Positions 56,243 through 64,000 of a stretch of DNA of 64,000 nt are shown here, piece by piece. Both the position numbers and the translations under genes were made by a program. Origin of the DNA: Niveibacterium microcysteis (lineage in GTDB: Bacteria; Pseudomonadota; Gammaproteobacteria; Burkholderiales; Rhodocyclaceae); the NCBI RefSeq assembly GCF_017161445.1, contig NZ_CP071060.1:1674001-1738000 (forward strand), written 5' to 3'. The notes beneath the pieces were generated by a model that saw only the letters and a program-made list of their open reading frames with translations, had not been told where the DNA came from and did not search any database. Each line of letters starts with the position of its first letter. Position 1 is the stretch's first letter.

Positions 56243-57373
56243 TCAGGGCACCGCTGCTTGCACTGCGCGGCGAGTCAAGAAGGGAAGCCGGTCGCGCAGC
56301 CGCAGGAAAGGTCGCTCCACCGCGTAGTGCAGCGCCGCGCCGGCAGCGAGGGCCGTTGCGCCGTACACCGCGAACGCGAGCAGCCCGTGACCGGCGAGTG
56401 CGTCGCCCCAGTGAGCCTGCACGACATGGTAGATCGCCTTGTGGACGAGGTAGAGGCTGTAGGAGATCGCGGCGAGCCAGCCTGCGCCGGGCACCTGCCA
56501 GCGGCCGATGAGGCTGTCGCGCCCCGCGCCGGCGAACACCAGCAGGCCGAGGCTGGCCGAGAGCACCGGCCAGCCGAGGCTGTTGCCGAGCAGGCCGATG
56601 CGGTCGCGGAACAGCCAGCACGCCAGCGCGACCAGGGCAATGCCGGCCAGCGTCGCAGCGTTGGCATGGCGCCGGGCGTGGGCCCAGTGCTGCGGCCGGA
56701 AGCACTTCCACACCGCCAGTGCGACGCCACAGAGCAGGCCGTCGAGCCGGTTCCAGGTGGGGTAGTAGAGATCTTCGATGAACCAGTTGCGCAGGAAGTT
56801 CGGGTCCAGCGCGGTGTGGTGCAGCCAGATGCCGGCGCGTAGCGCGATGCCGCCCAGCACCAGCGCTGCGCACAGTGCGCCGAACTTCCACGCCGCGGGC
56901 CGGCGCATCAGCAATACCGCGAGCACCGGGAATAGCCAGTAGAAGTGCTCTTCGACGCACAGCGACCAGGCATGCGAGAAGGCTGCGTTCGCGCTGTAGT
57001 CGATGCTCAGGTTGGTGAGGAAGGCGACGAACTTCCAGGCCGGCTCCATGCCCGGCGCTTCGCGGAAGCCGGGCCAGGCGAGGTAGATCGCTAGCACCGC
57101 CCAGTAGGCGGGCAGGATGCGGAACGCGCGGCGCAGATAGAAATCCGCGAACGAGAGCCGTTCGCCGCGCGCCAGCGGCTGCAGCACCTGTGTGCCGATC
57201 AGGAATCCGCTTAGCACGAAGAACAGATCGACGCCCATCCAGCCGTAGCGCGAGAGCCATTCCCAGTCCGGCCCGAGGCCGCCGAGCAGGAAGGAGTGGA
57301 ACAGCATCACCCAGACGATGGCGATGCTGCGCAGCAAGTCGAGGCCCGGCAGCCGGCCGGTGTGGTTCTGCAT
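56243..57373 (-). CDS. Acyltransferase 3 (OafA/YrhL type) membrane protein
   Basis: A 376-residue multi-pass protein with about ten helices. Family signatures are RLPGLDLLRSIAIVWVMLFH at the N-terminus (catalytic His), GWMGVDLFFVLSGFLIGTQV, RRAFRILPAYW, and HAWSLCVEEHFYWLFPV (conserved Trp-Ser-Leu-x-x-Glu-Glu). It transfers acyl groups to surface polysaccharides or glycolipids. It starts 9 bp from the stop of the adjacent GNAT gene. Confidence 0.93.
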   Translation of the reverse strand: MQNHTGRLPGLDLLRSIAIVWVMLFHSFLLGGLGPDWEWLSRYGWMGVDLFFVLSGFLIGTQVLQPLARGERLSFADFYLRRAFRILPAYWAVLAIYLAWPGFREAPGMEPAWKFVAFLTNLSIDYSANAAFSHAWSLCVEEHFYWLFPVLAVLLMRRPAAWKFGALCAALVLGGIALRAGIWLHHTALDPNFLRNWFIEDLYYPTWNRLDGLLCGVALAVWKCFRPQHWAHARRHANAATLAGIALVALACWLFRDRIGLLGNSLGWPVLSASLGLLVFAGAGRDSLIGRWQVPGAGWLAAISYSLYLVHKAIYHVVQAHWGDALAGHGLLAFAVYGATALAAGAALHYAVERPFLRLRDRLPFLTRRAVQAAVP

Positions 57374-57381
57374 GAGCGGGC

Positions 57382-57924
57382 CTACGCTGCGGTCGCGAAT
57401 GACATGTAGCGCACCGAAAACGGCAGATGCGCGAAGTGCTTTTGCTCGCCGGCCACGAAGCCCTGCTTGGCGTACCAGCGCTGCAGTTCCGCGTGTTCGC
57501 CGATCACGCCGATGCTCACTGTAGCGATGCCGTCGGCGCGAGCGAGCGCAAGCACATGTTGAACCAGCCGCTCGCCTAGCCCCTGCCGGCGATGGCCGGG
57601 CAGCACCGAGAGGCGGTTCAGGTAGGCCACGGATGGATTCGGCACTTCATAGGCCACGCAGCCCACCGGCTCGCCTTCGACGTCGGCGACGAAGTAGCGC
57701 TCGCCGCGTGCGAAGTCGGCGCTGACCCAGGCTGCGGTGCAGAACGATGGATGCTTCGGGCAGTTGTCGGCGTTCAAACCGAAGCGGGTGACGACGTCCT
57801 TGTTCGACTCGCTGATCAGCTTAGCGAGCGTGGCGTTGTCTTCGGGCTGGGCTTCCCTGATTTGCATGGCGGGTTTGTTCGGGGGAAAGGTTGGGGTGCA
57901 GGGCTTGAAGCGGCCCTCGTTCAT
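57382..57924 (-). CDS. GNAT N-acetyltransferase
   Basis: A 180-residue acetyltransferase if started at 57924, whose ATG overlaps the hydrolase TGA; a start at 57867 (MQIREAQPEDNATLAKLISE) would fit the family boundary better. The acetyl-CoA motif is LSVLPGHRRQGLGERLVQHV and the C-terminal motif is ELQRWYAKQGFVA. The substrate is unknown. Confidence 0.88.
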   Translation of the reverse strand: MNEGRFKPCTPTFPPNKPAMQIREAQPEDNATLAKLISESNKDVVTRFGLNADNCPKHPSFCTAAWVSADFARGERYFVADVEGEPVGCVAYEVPNPSVAYLNRLSVLPGHRRQGLGERLVQHVLALARADGIATVSIGVIGEHAELQRWYAKQGFVAGEQKHFAHLPFSVRYMSFATAA

Positions 57925-58946
57925 CGCGGCAGATTCTGCTTGAAGAAGTCGACGATTGCCGCGTTGATGCGTGGCACTTCGTGCGGGCGATCGAAGTCCG
58001 GCGGATCGGCAACCAACGAACCAGCGGCCGCTGCCGCGTCCGGTAGGGGACTTAGCAGCGCGCCATGGCCGCCGGTGGGCAGATCCAGCAGGCGGCTGCA
58101 GCGCGGGCAGTGCTGCAGCACCTGCTCGCTGTGGTAGCGCGGATTCAGCCAGCGATCGCGCTGCGCGGAGATGATGCCTACCGGCACGGAAATCTCGCGC
58201 AGGCTCTGCGGATCGAAGTGCGCCGCGAACGGCACGTCAACCACTGCCGCAGCCACTCGTGGGTCGCGGCCACCGTAGGCTTGGGCATCGTCCAGTTTCC
58301 ATGCGAGCACCGTGCCGACGACCCAGCGTTTCAGTCCGTCAAACGCACCGCCGTCAAGCGACATGGCGGGGCCGGCGCAGGCATGGAAATCTTCCGTGAT
58401 GTGGCGCTCGCAGTGCGCCTTCAGCCGCGCGGGCGACCAGCGTCCGCCGACAAGCGACAAGGCGGTGAGGCCGCCGGCCGACATGCCGTAGACGCCGACA
58501 TGCGCAAAATCCAGCGTCCGCGCGAATCGGGCGTCGGTCGCGACGCGGTCGATTGCGGCGGAAACCTCTTGAGGTCGACGCTTCCAGCTCTCAAGGCCAA
58601 CGGCGCTGCCATCGCGCGGGTTGTCACCGGCATGTTCCGGCAGCACCACGACGTAGCCGGCTTCGACCAGCGCACGCGCCAGGTCGAAATACACCCATAC
58701 CGGCGCGGGCGAGCCATGCGAGATGGCGATCAACTTGCCATTGCCCGTGTCGGGTGGCCCATCGACGGCGGCCTGAAGATGGAAACCGGCGCGTTCAAGC
58801 GCGTGCGCCTCAGTACGGCTTGGGTAGAGCAGCGTGAGCGGCCCGCTGGCGGACGTTGCCGGTAGCTCGGACAGGCCGACGGCAGCCAAGGTCACACTTG
58901 GCAGCATGAGTGCGCCCGCGCAAAGCAGGGCGAACACGGTTCTCAT
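57921..58946 (-). CDS. Secreted alpha/beta hydrolase (dienelactone hydrolase / PAF-acetylhydrolase-like)
   Basis: A 341-residue protein with a signal peptide ending near LAA (residue 22). The oxyanion region LIAISHGSPAP, nucleophile elbow VGVYGMSAGGLTALSL, PVGIISAQRDRWLNP (acid) and LPTGGHGALL (His) define the hydrolase. Several cysteines (HCPRC, HCERH) may form disulphides. The substrate is unknown. It is coupled to the downstream GNAT gene. Confidence 0.87.
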   Translation of the reverse strand: MRTVFALLCAGALMLPSVTLAAVGLSELPATSASGPLTLLYPSRTEAHALERAGFHLQAAVDGPPDTGNGKLIAISHGSPAPVWVYFDLARALVEAGYVVVLPEHAGDNPRDGSAVGLESWKRRPQEVSAAIDRVATDARFARTLDFAHVGVYGMSAGGLTALSLVGGRWSPARLKAHCERHITEDFHACAGPAMSLDGGAFDGLKRWVVGTVLAWKLDDAQAYGGRDPRVAAAVVDVPFAAHFDPQSLREISVPVGIISAQRDRWLNPRYHSEQVLQHCPRCSRLLDLPTGGHGALLSPLPDAAAAAGSLVADPPDFDRPHEVPRINAAIVDFFKQNLPR

Positions 58947-58979
58947 GGTTGATCGGTCAGGCCGTGGCGCTGTCGTGGG

Positions 58980-59936
58980 CTAAACGGTCCAGCCGTCGTT
59001 CCAACGGTAGAGGTTCTGGCCGGTGCCAAGCGTATAGCTGGCGGCTTGCTTGTCCGTGATACTCGACGGGAGCTCGCACGCGAGGCAGAAGCTGGGGCGC
59101 ATGTAGCGGTAGGCGCTGTGCGTGTTGCACGCTTCCCAGACGGCGTATTGCGCCAGCCCGTCGACGCGGATGCCCAGCACGTCGCGCGCCGCGGTGAGGC
59201 AGAAGTCCCAGTAGCAATCGGCGGCGCCGGGTTGCGCGCTCATCCACCAGTCGCATACCTGCTCAAGCGCTTTGTCCGCGGCGGCATCGTTCTTGAAGAC
59301 AGCGGTGGCCAGTGCGTGCACCCAGGCATCGACATGGCCACGCATGAGTTCGGTCAGCACCGAGTTGCCGAAGTCGTCCTTCATCGAATCCTTGATGGCG
59401 TTCGCCATATCTTGCAGCGGCGCGTGGTCGCAGGTCCGGCTAATGGTGGTGTAGGTCGGGCGATCCAAGGCTTCGGCGATCAGCGGGTCGACGCGGGCGT
59501 AGCTTGCGCTAAGCGTGCGGTCACAGGCATTGATGCGTGTGTCAGCCACGGGGTCGGGCGCGGCATTCGCCAGCACCTCGCCGAGGGTGCCGATAACTTC
59601 ACGGACCAGCGGGCGGTATTGGGCGTCGCAGGCGATCGTATCGGCAGCCGGAAGCGGCAATACGCTGGCGGCCCCACCGGGCAGGTCCTCCAGAATGAAG
59701 CGCGCGAGCGTACCGGCGACGGCCATCACGCCGGGGCTGGATGCGGCTACGACGGCTGGTTCGCGCAGTCCGGCCTGCGCATAGAGCTGGCGGACGAGTG
59801 GTTCGATCACGGCCCGCTCAAGCGGTTTGGTGCGCGCAGCGCGTTCCGCCCACAGGCGGTGGTGTTGCGCGAGTTGTTGGCGTTCGACCTCGGTCAGTCC
59901 GCCGGTTGCGCTGCTGGGCGATCGGGTCTTTTCCAT
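58980..59936 (-). CDS. Hypothetical protein, DUF6745-like N-terminus
   Basis: A 318-residue soluble protein without signal peptide. The N-terminal LTEVERQQLAQHHRLWAERA, KPLERAVIEPLVRQLYAQAG, LREPAVVAASSP resembles the opening helices of DUF6745-type proteins. The rest (CDWWMSAQPGAADCYWDFCL, WEACNTHSAYRYMRPSFCLA) is Trp/Cys-rich, and the usual C-terminal part of that family is not evident. I assign no function. Confidence 0.6.
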   Translation of the reverse strand: MEKTRSPSSATGGLTEVERQQLAQHHRLWAERAARTKPLERAVIEPLVRQLYAQAGLREPAVVAASSPGVMAVAGTLARFILEDLPGGAASVLPLPAADTIACDAQYRPLVREVIGTLGEVLANAAPDPVADTRINACDRTLSASYARVDPLIAEALDRPTYTTISRTCDHAPLQDMANAIKDSMKDDFGNSVLTELMRGHVDAWVHALATAVFKNDAAADKALEQVCDWWMSAQPGAADCYWDFCLTAARDVLGIRVDGLAQYAVWEACNTHSAYRYMRPSFCLACELPSSITDKQAASYTLGTGQNLYRWNDGWTV

Positions 59937-60019
59937 GTTCTCGGGGGGCTCGGTATTGATGGAGTCAGGGGTCGATTCTATGCGCGGCGGCGCTGCCTTC
60001 TTGTTACGCCGCGGCGAAC

Positions 60020-60430
60020 CTACCGTGCCCGTTTGCTCTGTTTGGCGGAACGATTCAGTGCCACGGCCTCGCGGATCAGCGCCTTGAAGGCATCGGCATC
60101 AATCGACTCACCTTCCGCGATGTCGATCGCGCGGCGCGCGTTGCCGTCTAGGCTTGAGTTGAATAGACCCGACGGGTCGGGCAGGGCGGCCCCCTTGGTG
60201 AAGGTGAGTTTGACCTTCGCCTTGTAGGTTTCGCCGGTGCACAGGATGCCGTCGTGCTCCCAGACCGGTGTGCCCATCCACTTCATGGCTTCGACGACCT
60301 CGGGGTCGGCTTCCTTGATCAGTGCGCGAATCCTGGCGAGCGTTTCGGCGCGCCAATCGCCGAGCTCGGCGAGCTTGTGGTCGATCTGCTGCGAGGCCGA
60401 AGTGTTGTTTGGGGTGTCGGGCGTCGTCAT
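60020..60430 (-). CDS. DUF1801 family protein
   Basis: A 136-residue protein of the DUF1801/YdhG-like family: IDHKLAELGDWRAETLARIR, EADPEVVEAMKWMGTPVWEH, GILCTGETYKAKVKLTFTKG and LDGNARRAIDIAEGE. Structural relatives bind small ligands; a frataxin-like role has been proposed only for some members. A GGAGGAG-like site (rc of GTGCTCCTCC) precedes the ATG. Confidence 0.88.
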   Translation of the reverse strand: MTTPDTPNNTSASQQIDHKLAELGDWRAETLARIRALIKEADPEVVEAMKWMGTPVWEHDGILCTGETYKAKVKLTFTKGAALPDPSGLFNSSLDGNARRAIDIAEGESIDADAFKALIREAVALNRSAKQSKRAR

Positions 60431-60479
60431 GGGTGCTCCTCCGCGACTTGGGGGACGGTTGTGCCGCTCCGGTGCGGCT

Positions 60480-60980
60480 TCAGATGGTCTTGCTGAGCCG
60501 AACCATCGGGGTGCCGGTTACGTCGTTGGGGCCGCGTTCAGTGATGCGGTAGCCGTGGCGTTCGTAAAGGCGGATCAGCTTGCTGTTGGTGCTTGAGGTC
60601 CACGTTGCGAAGGCGTTCAGGTCGATTGTGGCAAACCACGCTTCGCCGGCTTCGAGCAAGGCGTTGGCGATGCCTTGGCGGCGATGCTCCGGCGCGACAT
60701 AGCTGGTCGAGAACAGTCCGAACGCTTGGCCCGCTGCGTCGGTTTCGCGCCGCAGGATGGTGTGGCCCACGATGCCGTGCCCGCTGATCGATGCGACGAG
60801 TACCTTGGCGACGACATCGGTGCCGGTGACATGCCACAGGAGCCGTTCGCGTATCCATTCCCGCGAATGCAGCCGATCTGCGTTCTCCTCGCCCTCAACT
60901 TCTACAACCGTGGCGCGCATGCGCGCGGCGACAAGGTCGATTTCGTCGGTTGCGTTGGCATCGATCTCGCGGATCAGCAT
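60480..60980 (-). CDS. GNAT N-acetyltransferase
   Basis: A 166-residue acetyltransferase with core AYVAPEHRRQGIANALLEAG (reads SYVAPEHRRQGIA) and the C-terminal NSKLIRLYERHGYRITERG. The N-terminal MLIREIDANATDEIDLVAAR is typical. The substrate is unknown. It is the upstream gene of a minus-strand pair with DUF1801 (50 bp apart). Confidence 0.88.
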   Translation of the reverse strand: MLIREIDANATDEIDLVAARMRATVVEVEGEENADRLHSREWIRERLLWHVTGTDVVAKVLVASISGHGIVGHTILRRETDAAGQAFGLFSTSYVAPEHRRQGIANALLEAGEAWFATIDLNAFATWTSSTNSKLIRLYERHGYRITERGPNDVTGTPMVRLSKTI

Positions 60981-61157
60981 GTCGTCATCCTGGCTGGGTG
61001 GTGGTGGGGCGAGCAGCGCGTCGCGCGGGGCTTGGCGTGTCCGCGATGAGCGGAGGGTGCCGGTGCGGTGATTCTAGATCGCGCATGGCGCGCGGTGCAG
61101 CGTATTGGCGGCGCAGACGGCTGAGTGGGGATCGGGGCGGTTGGTGAATGTGCCCGC

Positions 61158-61201
61158 TTGACGAACGATCCGGCTTGATGGAATATAGATCGCACGCGAT
61201 C
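61158..61201 (+). promoter_or_regulatory. Promoter and palindromic operator candidate for ohr
   Basis: A TTGACG box (61158) is followed about 20 bases later by TATAGAT (61184), and the latter overlaps a palindrome GATCGC-AC-GCGATC (61188-61201). Placement over the -10 region, 32 bases before ohr, and an OhrR gene in the same operon suggest the repressor site. Spacing is slightly long, so the promoter is tentative. Confidence 0.45.
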
Positions 61202-61232
61202 GAATCGCATGAGACAACAAACGGAGAATCCC

Positions 61233-61649
61233 ATGAAAGCACTTTACGAAGCCCATGCCTCAGCAACCGGCGGCCGCAATGGTCGAGTGACCACCGACGA
61301 TGGCGTGATCGACCTGCAACTCGCGATGCCCAAGAGCCTCGGCGGTGCCGGCGGCGCTGCTGCCAACCCCGAGCAACTGTTCGCCTGCGGTTACGCCGCG
61401 TGTTTCGACAGCGCGCTGAACTTCGTCGCGATGGGGCAGAAGATCAAACTGACCGGCACCCGCGTCGACGCCACCGTGGGCATCGGCCAGAACGGCGCCG
61501 GCGGCTTCGCGCTGGCGGTGAAGCTCGAAGTGACGATTCCGGATGTGTCGCGCGACGTAGCCCAGGCCCTGCTGGAAAAGGCGCACGAGGTATGCCCGTA
61601 CTCGAACGCGACGCGCGGCAACATCAACGTCGAACTGGTGCTGCGCTGA
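61233..61649 (+). CDS. ohr: Organic hydroperoxide resistance protein (Ohr)
   Basis: A 138-residue Ohr/OsmC-fold peroxidase reducing organic hydroperoxides with lipoyl-type thiols. The start at 61233 follows ACGGAGAATCCC; codons from 61209 lack family character. Catalytic residues: peroxidatic Cys57 in ACGYAACFDSA, resolving Cys120 in EVCPYSNATRGN, and the conserved Arg in GGRNGRV. It is first in a three-gene set with glutathione peroxidase and OhrR. Confidence 0.95.
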   Translation: MKALYEAHASATGGRNGRVTTDDGVIDLQLAMPKSLGGAGGAAANPEQLFACGYAACFDSALNFVAMGQKIKLTGTRVDATVGIGQNGAGGFALAVKLEVTIPDVSRDVAQALLEKAHEVCPYSNATRGNINVELVLR

Positions 61650-61668
61650 GGCGCGGCGGGAGCCCGGC

Positions 61669-62151
61669 ATGAGCGAATTCCATGCGCTGAGCGCCCGTTC
61701 GTTGCGGGGGGAGGAGATCCCCCTGTCGCGCTACGAAGGCAAGGTGGTGCTGGTGGTCAATACCGCAAGCAAGTGTGGCCTCACGCCGCAGTACGAGGGG
61801 CTCGAAGCGCTGTACCGCAAGTACGCAAAAGACGGGCTTGTGGTGTTGGGCTTCCCTTGCAACCAGTTCGGCAACCAGGAGCCGGGCGACGCCAGCACCA
61901 TCGAGGGCAGTTGCCTGATCAACTACGGCGTGAGCTTCCCGATCTTCGAGAAGATTGACGTGAAGGGCCCCAAAGCGCACCCGGTGTTCAAGTGGCTCAC
62001 AGCGAAACTGCCTGGTTTGTTGGGCAGCAACGTGAAGTGGAACTTCACGAAGTTCCTCGTCGGGCGCGACGGTCAACCGCTGCGGCGCTTTGCGCCCACC
62101 GCGCAACCGGCGAAAATCGAGGGCGAGATCCGCACAGCCCTTGGAGTTTGA
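61669..62151 (+). CDS. Glutathione peroxidase family protein
   Basis: A 160-residue thiol peroxidase of the GPx family. Catalytic tetrad: Cys36 (VNTASKCGLTPQYEGLE), Gln66 (LGFPCNQFGNQEPG), Trp124 and Asn125 (VKWNFTKFLV). The Cys form usually uses thioredoxin. It is 19 bp after ohr and 1 base before ohrR, supporting a peroxide-defence operon. Confidence 0.95.
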   Translation: MSEFHALSARSLRGEEIPLSRYEGKVVLVVNTASKCGLTPQYEGLEALYRKYAKDGLVVLGFPCNQFGNQEPGDASTIEGSCLINYGVSFPIFEKIDVKGPKAHPVFKWLTAKLPGLLGSNVKWNFTKFLVGRDGQPLRRFAPTAQPAKIEGEIRTALGV

Positions 62152-62152
62152 A

Positions 62153-62644
62153 ATGACTGATGTGTCGCAGCCGCAGGCCCCGAATACCGACGACTACCTG
62201 CGGCTCGACCGTCAGCTCTGCTTTCCGCTCTACGCCGCATCGCGGCTTGTGACGCGGCTGTATCAGCCGCTGCTCGAACCGCTCGGGCTCACCTACCCGC
62301 AGTACATTGTGCTGATGATCCTGTGGGAAGACGCCCCCTGTACCGTGTCGCACATCGTCGAACGCGCGATGCTCAACACCAATACGCTAACCCCCTTGCT
62401 CAAGCGGCTCGAACAACTCGGCTATGTGCGTCGCACCCGCAGCACAGCGGACGAGCGCGTTGTGCAAATCAGCCTTACCGACGCTGGCGCCGAACTCAAG
62501 GGCCGATGCGGTTGCGTGCCGACTGCGATGTTCGAATCGCTGAATCTGCCGATCGAAAAGGGCATTGCGCTCAAGGGGCTGCTCGACGAACTGATCACCC
62601 ACCTTAACAGTGTGCCCGCCGGCAGCGACACGAGAGCCGACTGA
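62153..62644 (+). CDS. ohrR: MarR-family organic peroxide sensor OhrR
   Basis: A 163-residue MarR regulator with the reactive Cys23 in LDRQLCFPLYAASRL, the defining OhrR motif, and the winged helix LGLTYPQYIVLMILWE, LNTNTLTPLLKRLEQLGYVR, STADERVVQISLTDAG. Oxidation of the Cys releases DNA and induces ohr. The start at 62153 is 1 base after the gpx stop, with TTGGAG upstream. It probably autoregulates the operon through the palindrome at 61188. Confidence 0.93.
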   Translation: MTDVSQPQAPNTDDYLRLDRQLCFPLYAASRLVTRLYQPLLEPLGLTYPQYIVLMILWEDAPCTVSHIVERAMLNTNTLTPLLKRLEQLGYVRRTRSTADERVVQISLTDAGAELKGRCGCVPTAMFESLNLPIEKGIALKGLLDELITHLNSVPAGSDTRAD

Positions 62645-62683
62645 ACGAACGGCCCGCACGCAGCGGGCGCTTTCACGGCGCGT

Positions 62684-63406
62684 TCAGCACCCGCAGGCGG
62701 CTTCTTGCCCGGCCAGTTGCGCCGCCTTGCGCAAAAGCTTTCCATCGCCCGCGCCGGACGACAGGTAGAGCCGTTCGTCGAAACCGCAGTTGTCATCCGG
62801 GATGCTGAGCACGAGATCCAGCATGCCGTCGCCGTCCAGGTCGCCCACCCAGTGGATGATCGGCGTGGTGTCGCCGCCGTAGTGGCTCTCCGACTCGACG
62901 CTGAACAGGAACTGCTTGGTCGTGCCGTCGCTGACGTGGTAGCGCTTGTAGCCCTCGGGCGTCTTGACCCAAGAAAGGGTGAGCGGCCGTGCGCCCCACG
63001 GCATCACCCATTTGCCCAGCTTCGCCAGCCGCAGCCCCGGTGACGACTCGGCACCGTCCGGGCTCGCCCAGTACCAGGACACGACTTTTCCCGCGTTCAG
63101 CGCCATGTCCGCAAACAGAACCAGCGGTGCGCCATCCGGGGTGAGCGCATCCAGCGCTTCGTCCTCGTCAAGCACGTTGCGCGCGCTCGCGGTCGTGATG
63201 CGAAGCTGGGTCGGTTTGAGCTCGCATCCCGACTTGTCGCAATAAAGCCCTTGCCACTTCGCCGCGCGCGGGAAGCTGCCTTGCGCGTACTGACGGCCAG
63301 TGTCGATGACAAGGCGCGGAAGCTTGCTGTCTGGCGTCTGCGACAAAGCGGGGGCTGCAATTGACGCGAACGCGATACCGATGACGGCTACGGCTGTGCC
63401 ACGCAT
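62684..63406 (-). CDS. Exported hypothetical protein with FG-GAP-like segment
   Basis: A 240-residue protein starting at 63406 (MRGTAVAVIGIAFASIAAPA) after an AGGAGC site; the signal peptide ends near ALS-QTP. It contains a pattern typical of FG-GAP/VCBS calcium-binding turns (HWVGDLDGDGMLDLVLSIPD) and ends Cys-rich (AACGC). The role is unknown; it is probably periplasmic. Confidence 0.7.
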   Translation of the reverse strand: MRGTAVAVIGIAFASIAAPALSQTPDSKLPRLVIDTGRQYAQGSFPRAAKWQGLYCDKSGCELKPTQLRITTASARNVLDEDEALDALTPDGAPLVLFADMALNAGKVVSWYWASPDGAESSPGLRLAKLGKWVMPWGARPLTLSWVKTPEGYKRYHVSDGTTKQFLFSVESESHYGGDTTPIIHWVGDLDGDGMLDLVLSIPDDNCGFDERLYLSSGAGDGKLLRKAAQLAGQEAACGC

Positions 63407-63518
63407 GCTTGCTCCTGGGCGGTGGGTGACGTGCTTTTGGGTTGAAGAAAGGCTCGCCGCGACTCGACTTTGGAGCCAGTTGAAGAGGCGTCCGGAGCAC
63501 TGCGGCCACGCGGCGCTA

Positions 63519-64000
63519 CTATCGCGCCCGGTCCAGCGCGACCCTGATCCCGAGCCCGACCAGTGCTGCTCCGGCCAACTGCTGAAAACGCTGGAACAGG
63601 CTTGGCCGTTCGATGATGAAGCTGCGCGCGCGGCCGCCCAGCGTCGCAGTGCAAAGGTTGACCGCTGTGCCCGAGACAATCGAGACAATACCTAGCAACG
63701 CCGCCTGAAGGCCGGGGTGGCCGCGGGCCGGGTCGACAAATTGCGGCAGGATCGCAAGGAAGAAGATCGCTATCTTCGGGTTCAGCAGGTTCGACACGGC
63801 GCCTTGTGCGAAGGGCGCGTTCCAGCGGCTTGGGCGCGGCTCGGCGGATACCGTGACGGGGCTGCGCAGCATCTGCCAGCCAATCCACACCAGATACATT
63901 GCCCCGAGCACCTTCACCGCCACAAAGGCCGTGGGCACGGCAGCGAGAAAAGCGCTCAGGCCGAGCGACGCTGCGGTGACGTGCACCAGCGCCGCGCAGG
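63519..64000 (-). CDS. LysE-family exporter, 5'-truncated by the window edge
   Basis: The frame stays open to the window end (codons from 63998), so the N-terminus is missing. The visible part has LysE/RhtB features: GAMYLVWIGWQMLRS, FAQGAVSNLLNPKIAIFFLA and ILPQFVDP, plus two more helices ending GAALVGLGIRVALDRAR. It probably exports amino acids or homoserine-lactone-like compounds. The GTG at 63986 is not the true start because family sequence continues upstream of it (CAALVHVTAA). Confidence 0.92.
   Translation of the reverse strand, partial: CAALVHVTAASLGLSAFLAAVPTAFVAVKVLGAMYLVWIGWQMLRSPVTVSAEPRPSRWNAPFAQGAVSNLLNPKIAIFFLAILPQFVDPARGHPGLQAALLGIVSIVSGTAVNLCTATLGGRARSFIIERPSLFQRFQQLAGAALVGLGIRVALDRAR

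Noticed and set aside
57382..57867. Internal start of the GNAT gene as the only start
   Set aside because: It fits the family boundary, but the ATGA overlap at 57924 supports the upstream start; left as an alternative rather than chosen.

Overview
The window is GC-rich chromosomal DNA from a Gram-negative bacterium. Lipoprotein and outer-membrane signals, a LamB-type porin, an AstA homologue, Ohr/OhrR and the codon usage all fit a betaproteobacterium, plausibly Rhodocyclales or Burkholderiales, but the genus cannot be fixed from sequence alone. I see no rRNA, tRNA, CRISPR array, transposase or intact prophage.

Region 1 (1-10.6 kb): the end of an arginine N-succinyltransferase gene, a YfcC-type permease, a GNAT remnant, a MalT-like LuxR ATPase regulator followed by a secreted GH13 alpha-amylase, and small housekeeping or hypothetical genes. 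The last of these is a periplasmic binding protein gene broken by an 8-bp tandem duplication.

Region 2 (10.6-14.9 kb): an irregular stretch with a DUF4189 gene (TTG start), about 1.4 kb with no recognisable intact gene, an intrinsic terminator, and a LysR regulator.

Region 3 (14.9-44.9 kb) dominates the window and reads as a locus for beta-1,4-galactan or arabinogalactan. It has a lipoprotein GH53 galactanase, a LacI regulator, an aldo-keto reductase, GH42 and GH35 beta-galactosidases, and a MalK/MalE/MalF/MalG-type ABC importer. A secreted GH53 with accessory C-terminal domains, a chemoreceptor, a LamB-like porin, a second binding protein and a second MalK-type ATPase follow. Galactose catabolism is encoded twice, back to back: an oxidative De Ley-Doudoroff set (sugar dehydrogenase, SMP-30 lactonase, DgoD, DgoK, DgoA) and the complete Leloir set galE-galT-galK-galM, closed by a strong terminator. 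The implied route is: GH53 cuts galactan outside the cell, oligomers enter through the porin and ABC importer, GH35/GH42 release galactose, and the two pathways consume it. Palindromes of the form TTAANCGNTTAA between the divergent GH42 and GH35 genes are the likely LacI operators.

Region 4 (44.9-47.5 kb): a visibly less GC-rich two-gene cassette, a DUF262 (ParB-like) protein and a RiboL-PSP-HEPN-like protein, resembling RNA-targeting defence or toxin modules. It is followed by a repeat-rich non-coding segment. An ATG preceding the DUF262 frame is followed by an in-frame stop at codon 5.

Region 5 (47.5-64 kb): mostly minus-strand accessory and housekeeping genes (DUF2164, amino-acid-type binding protein, DUF2059, RibD-like reductase, YdeI family, subtype-B tannase, DMT transporter, several GNATs, XRE-cupin regulator, ASCH protein, acyltransferase 3, hydrolase). 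An Ohr-glutathione peroxidase-OhrR peroxide operon and a LysE transporter truncated by the window end complete it.
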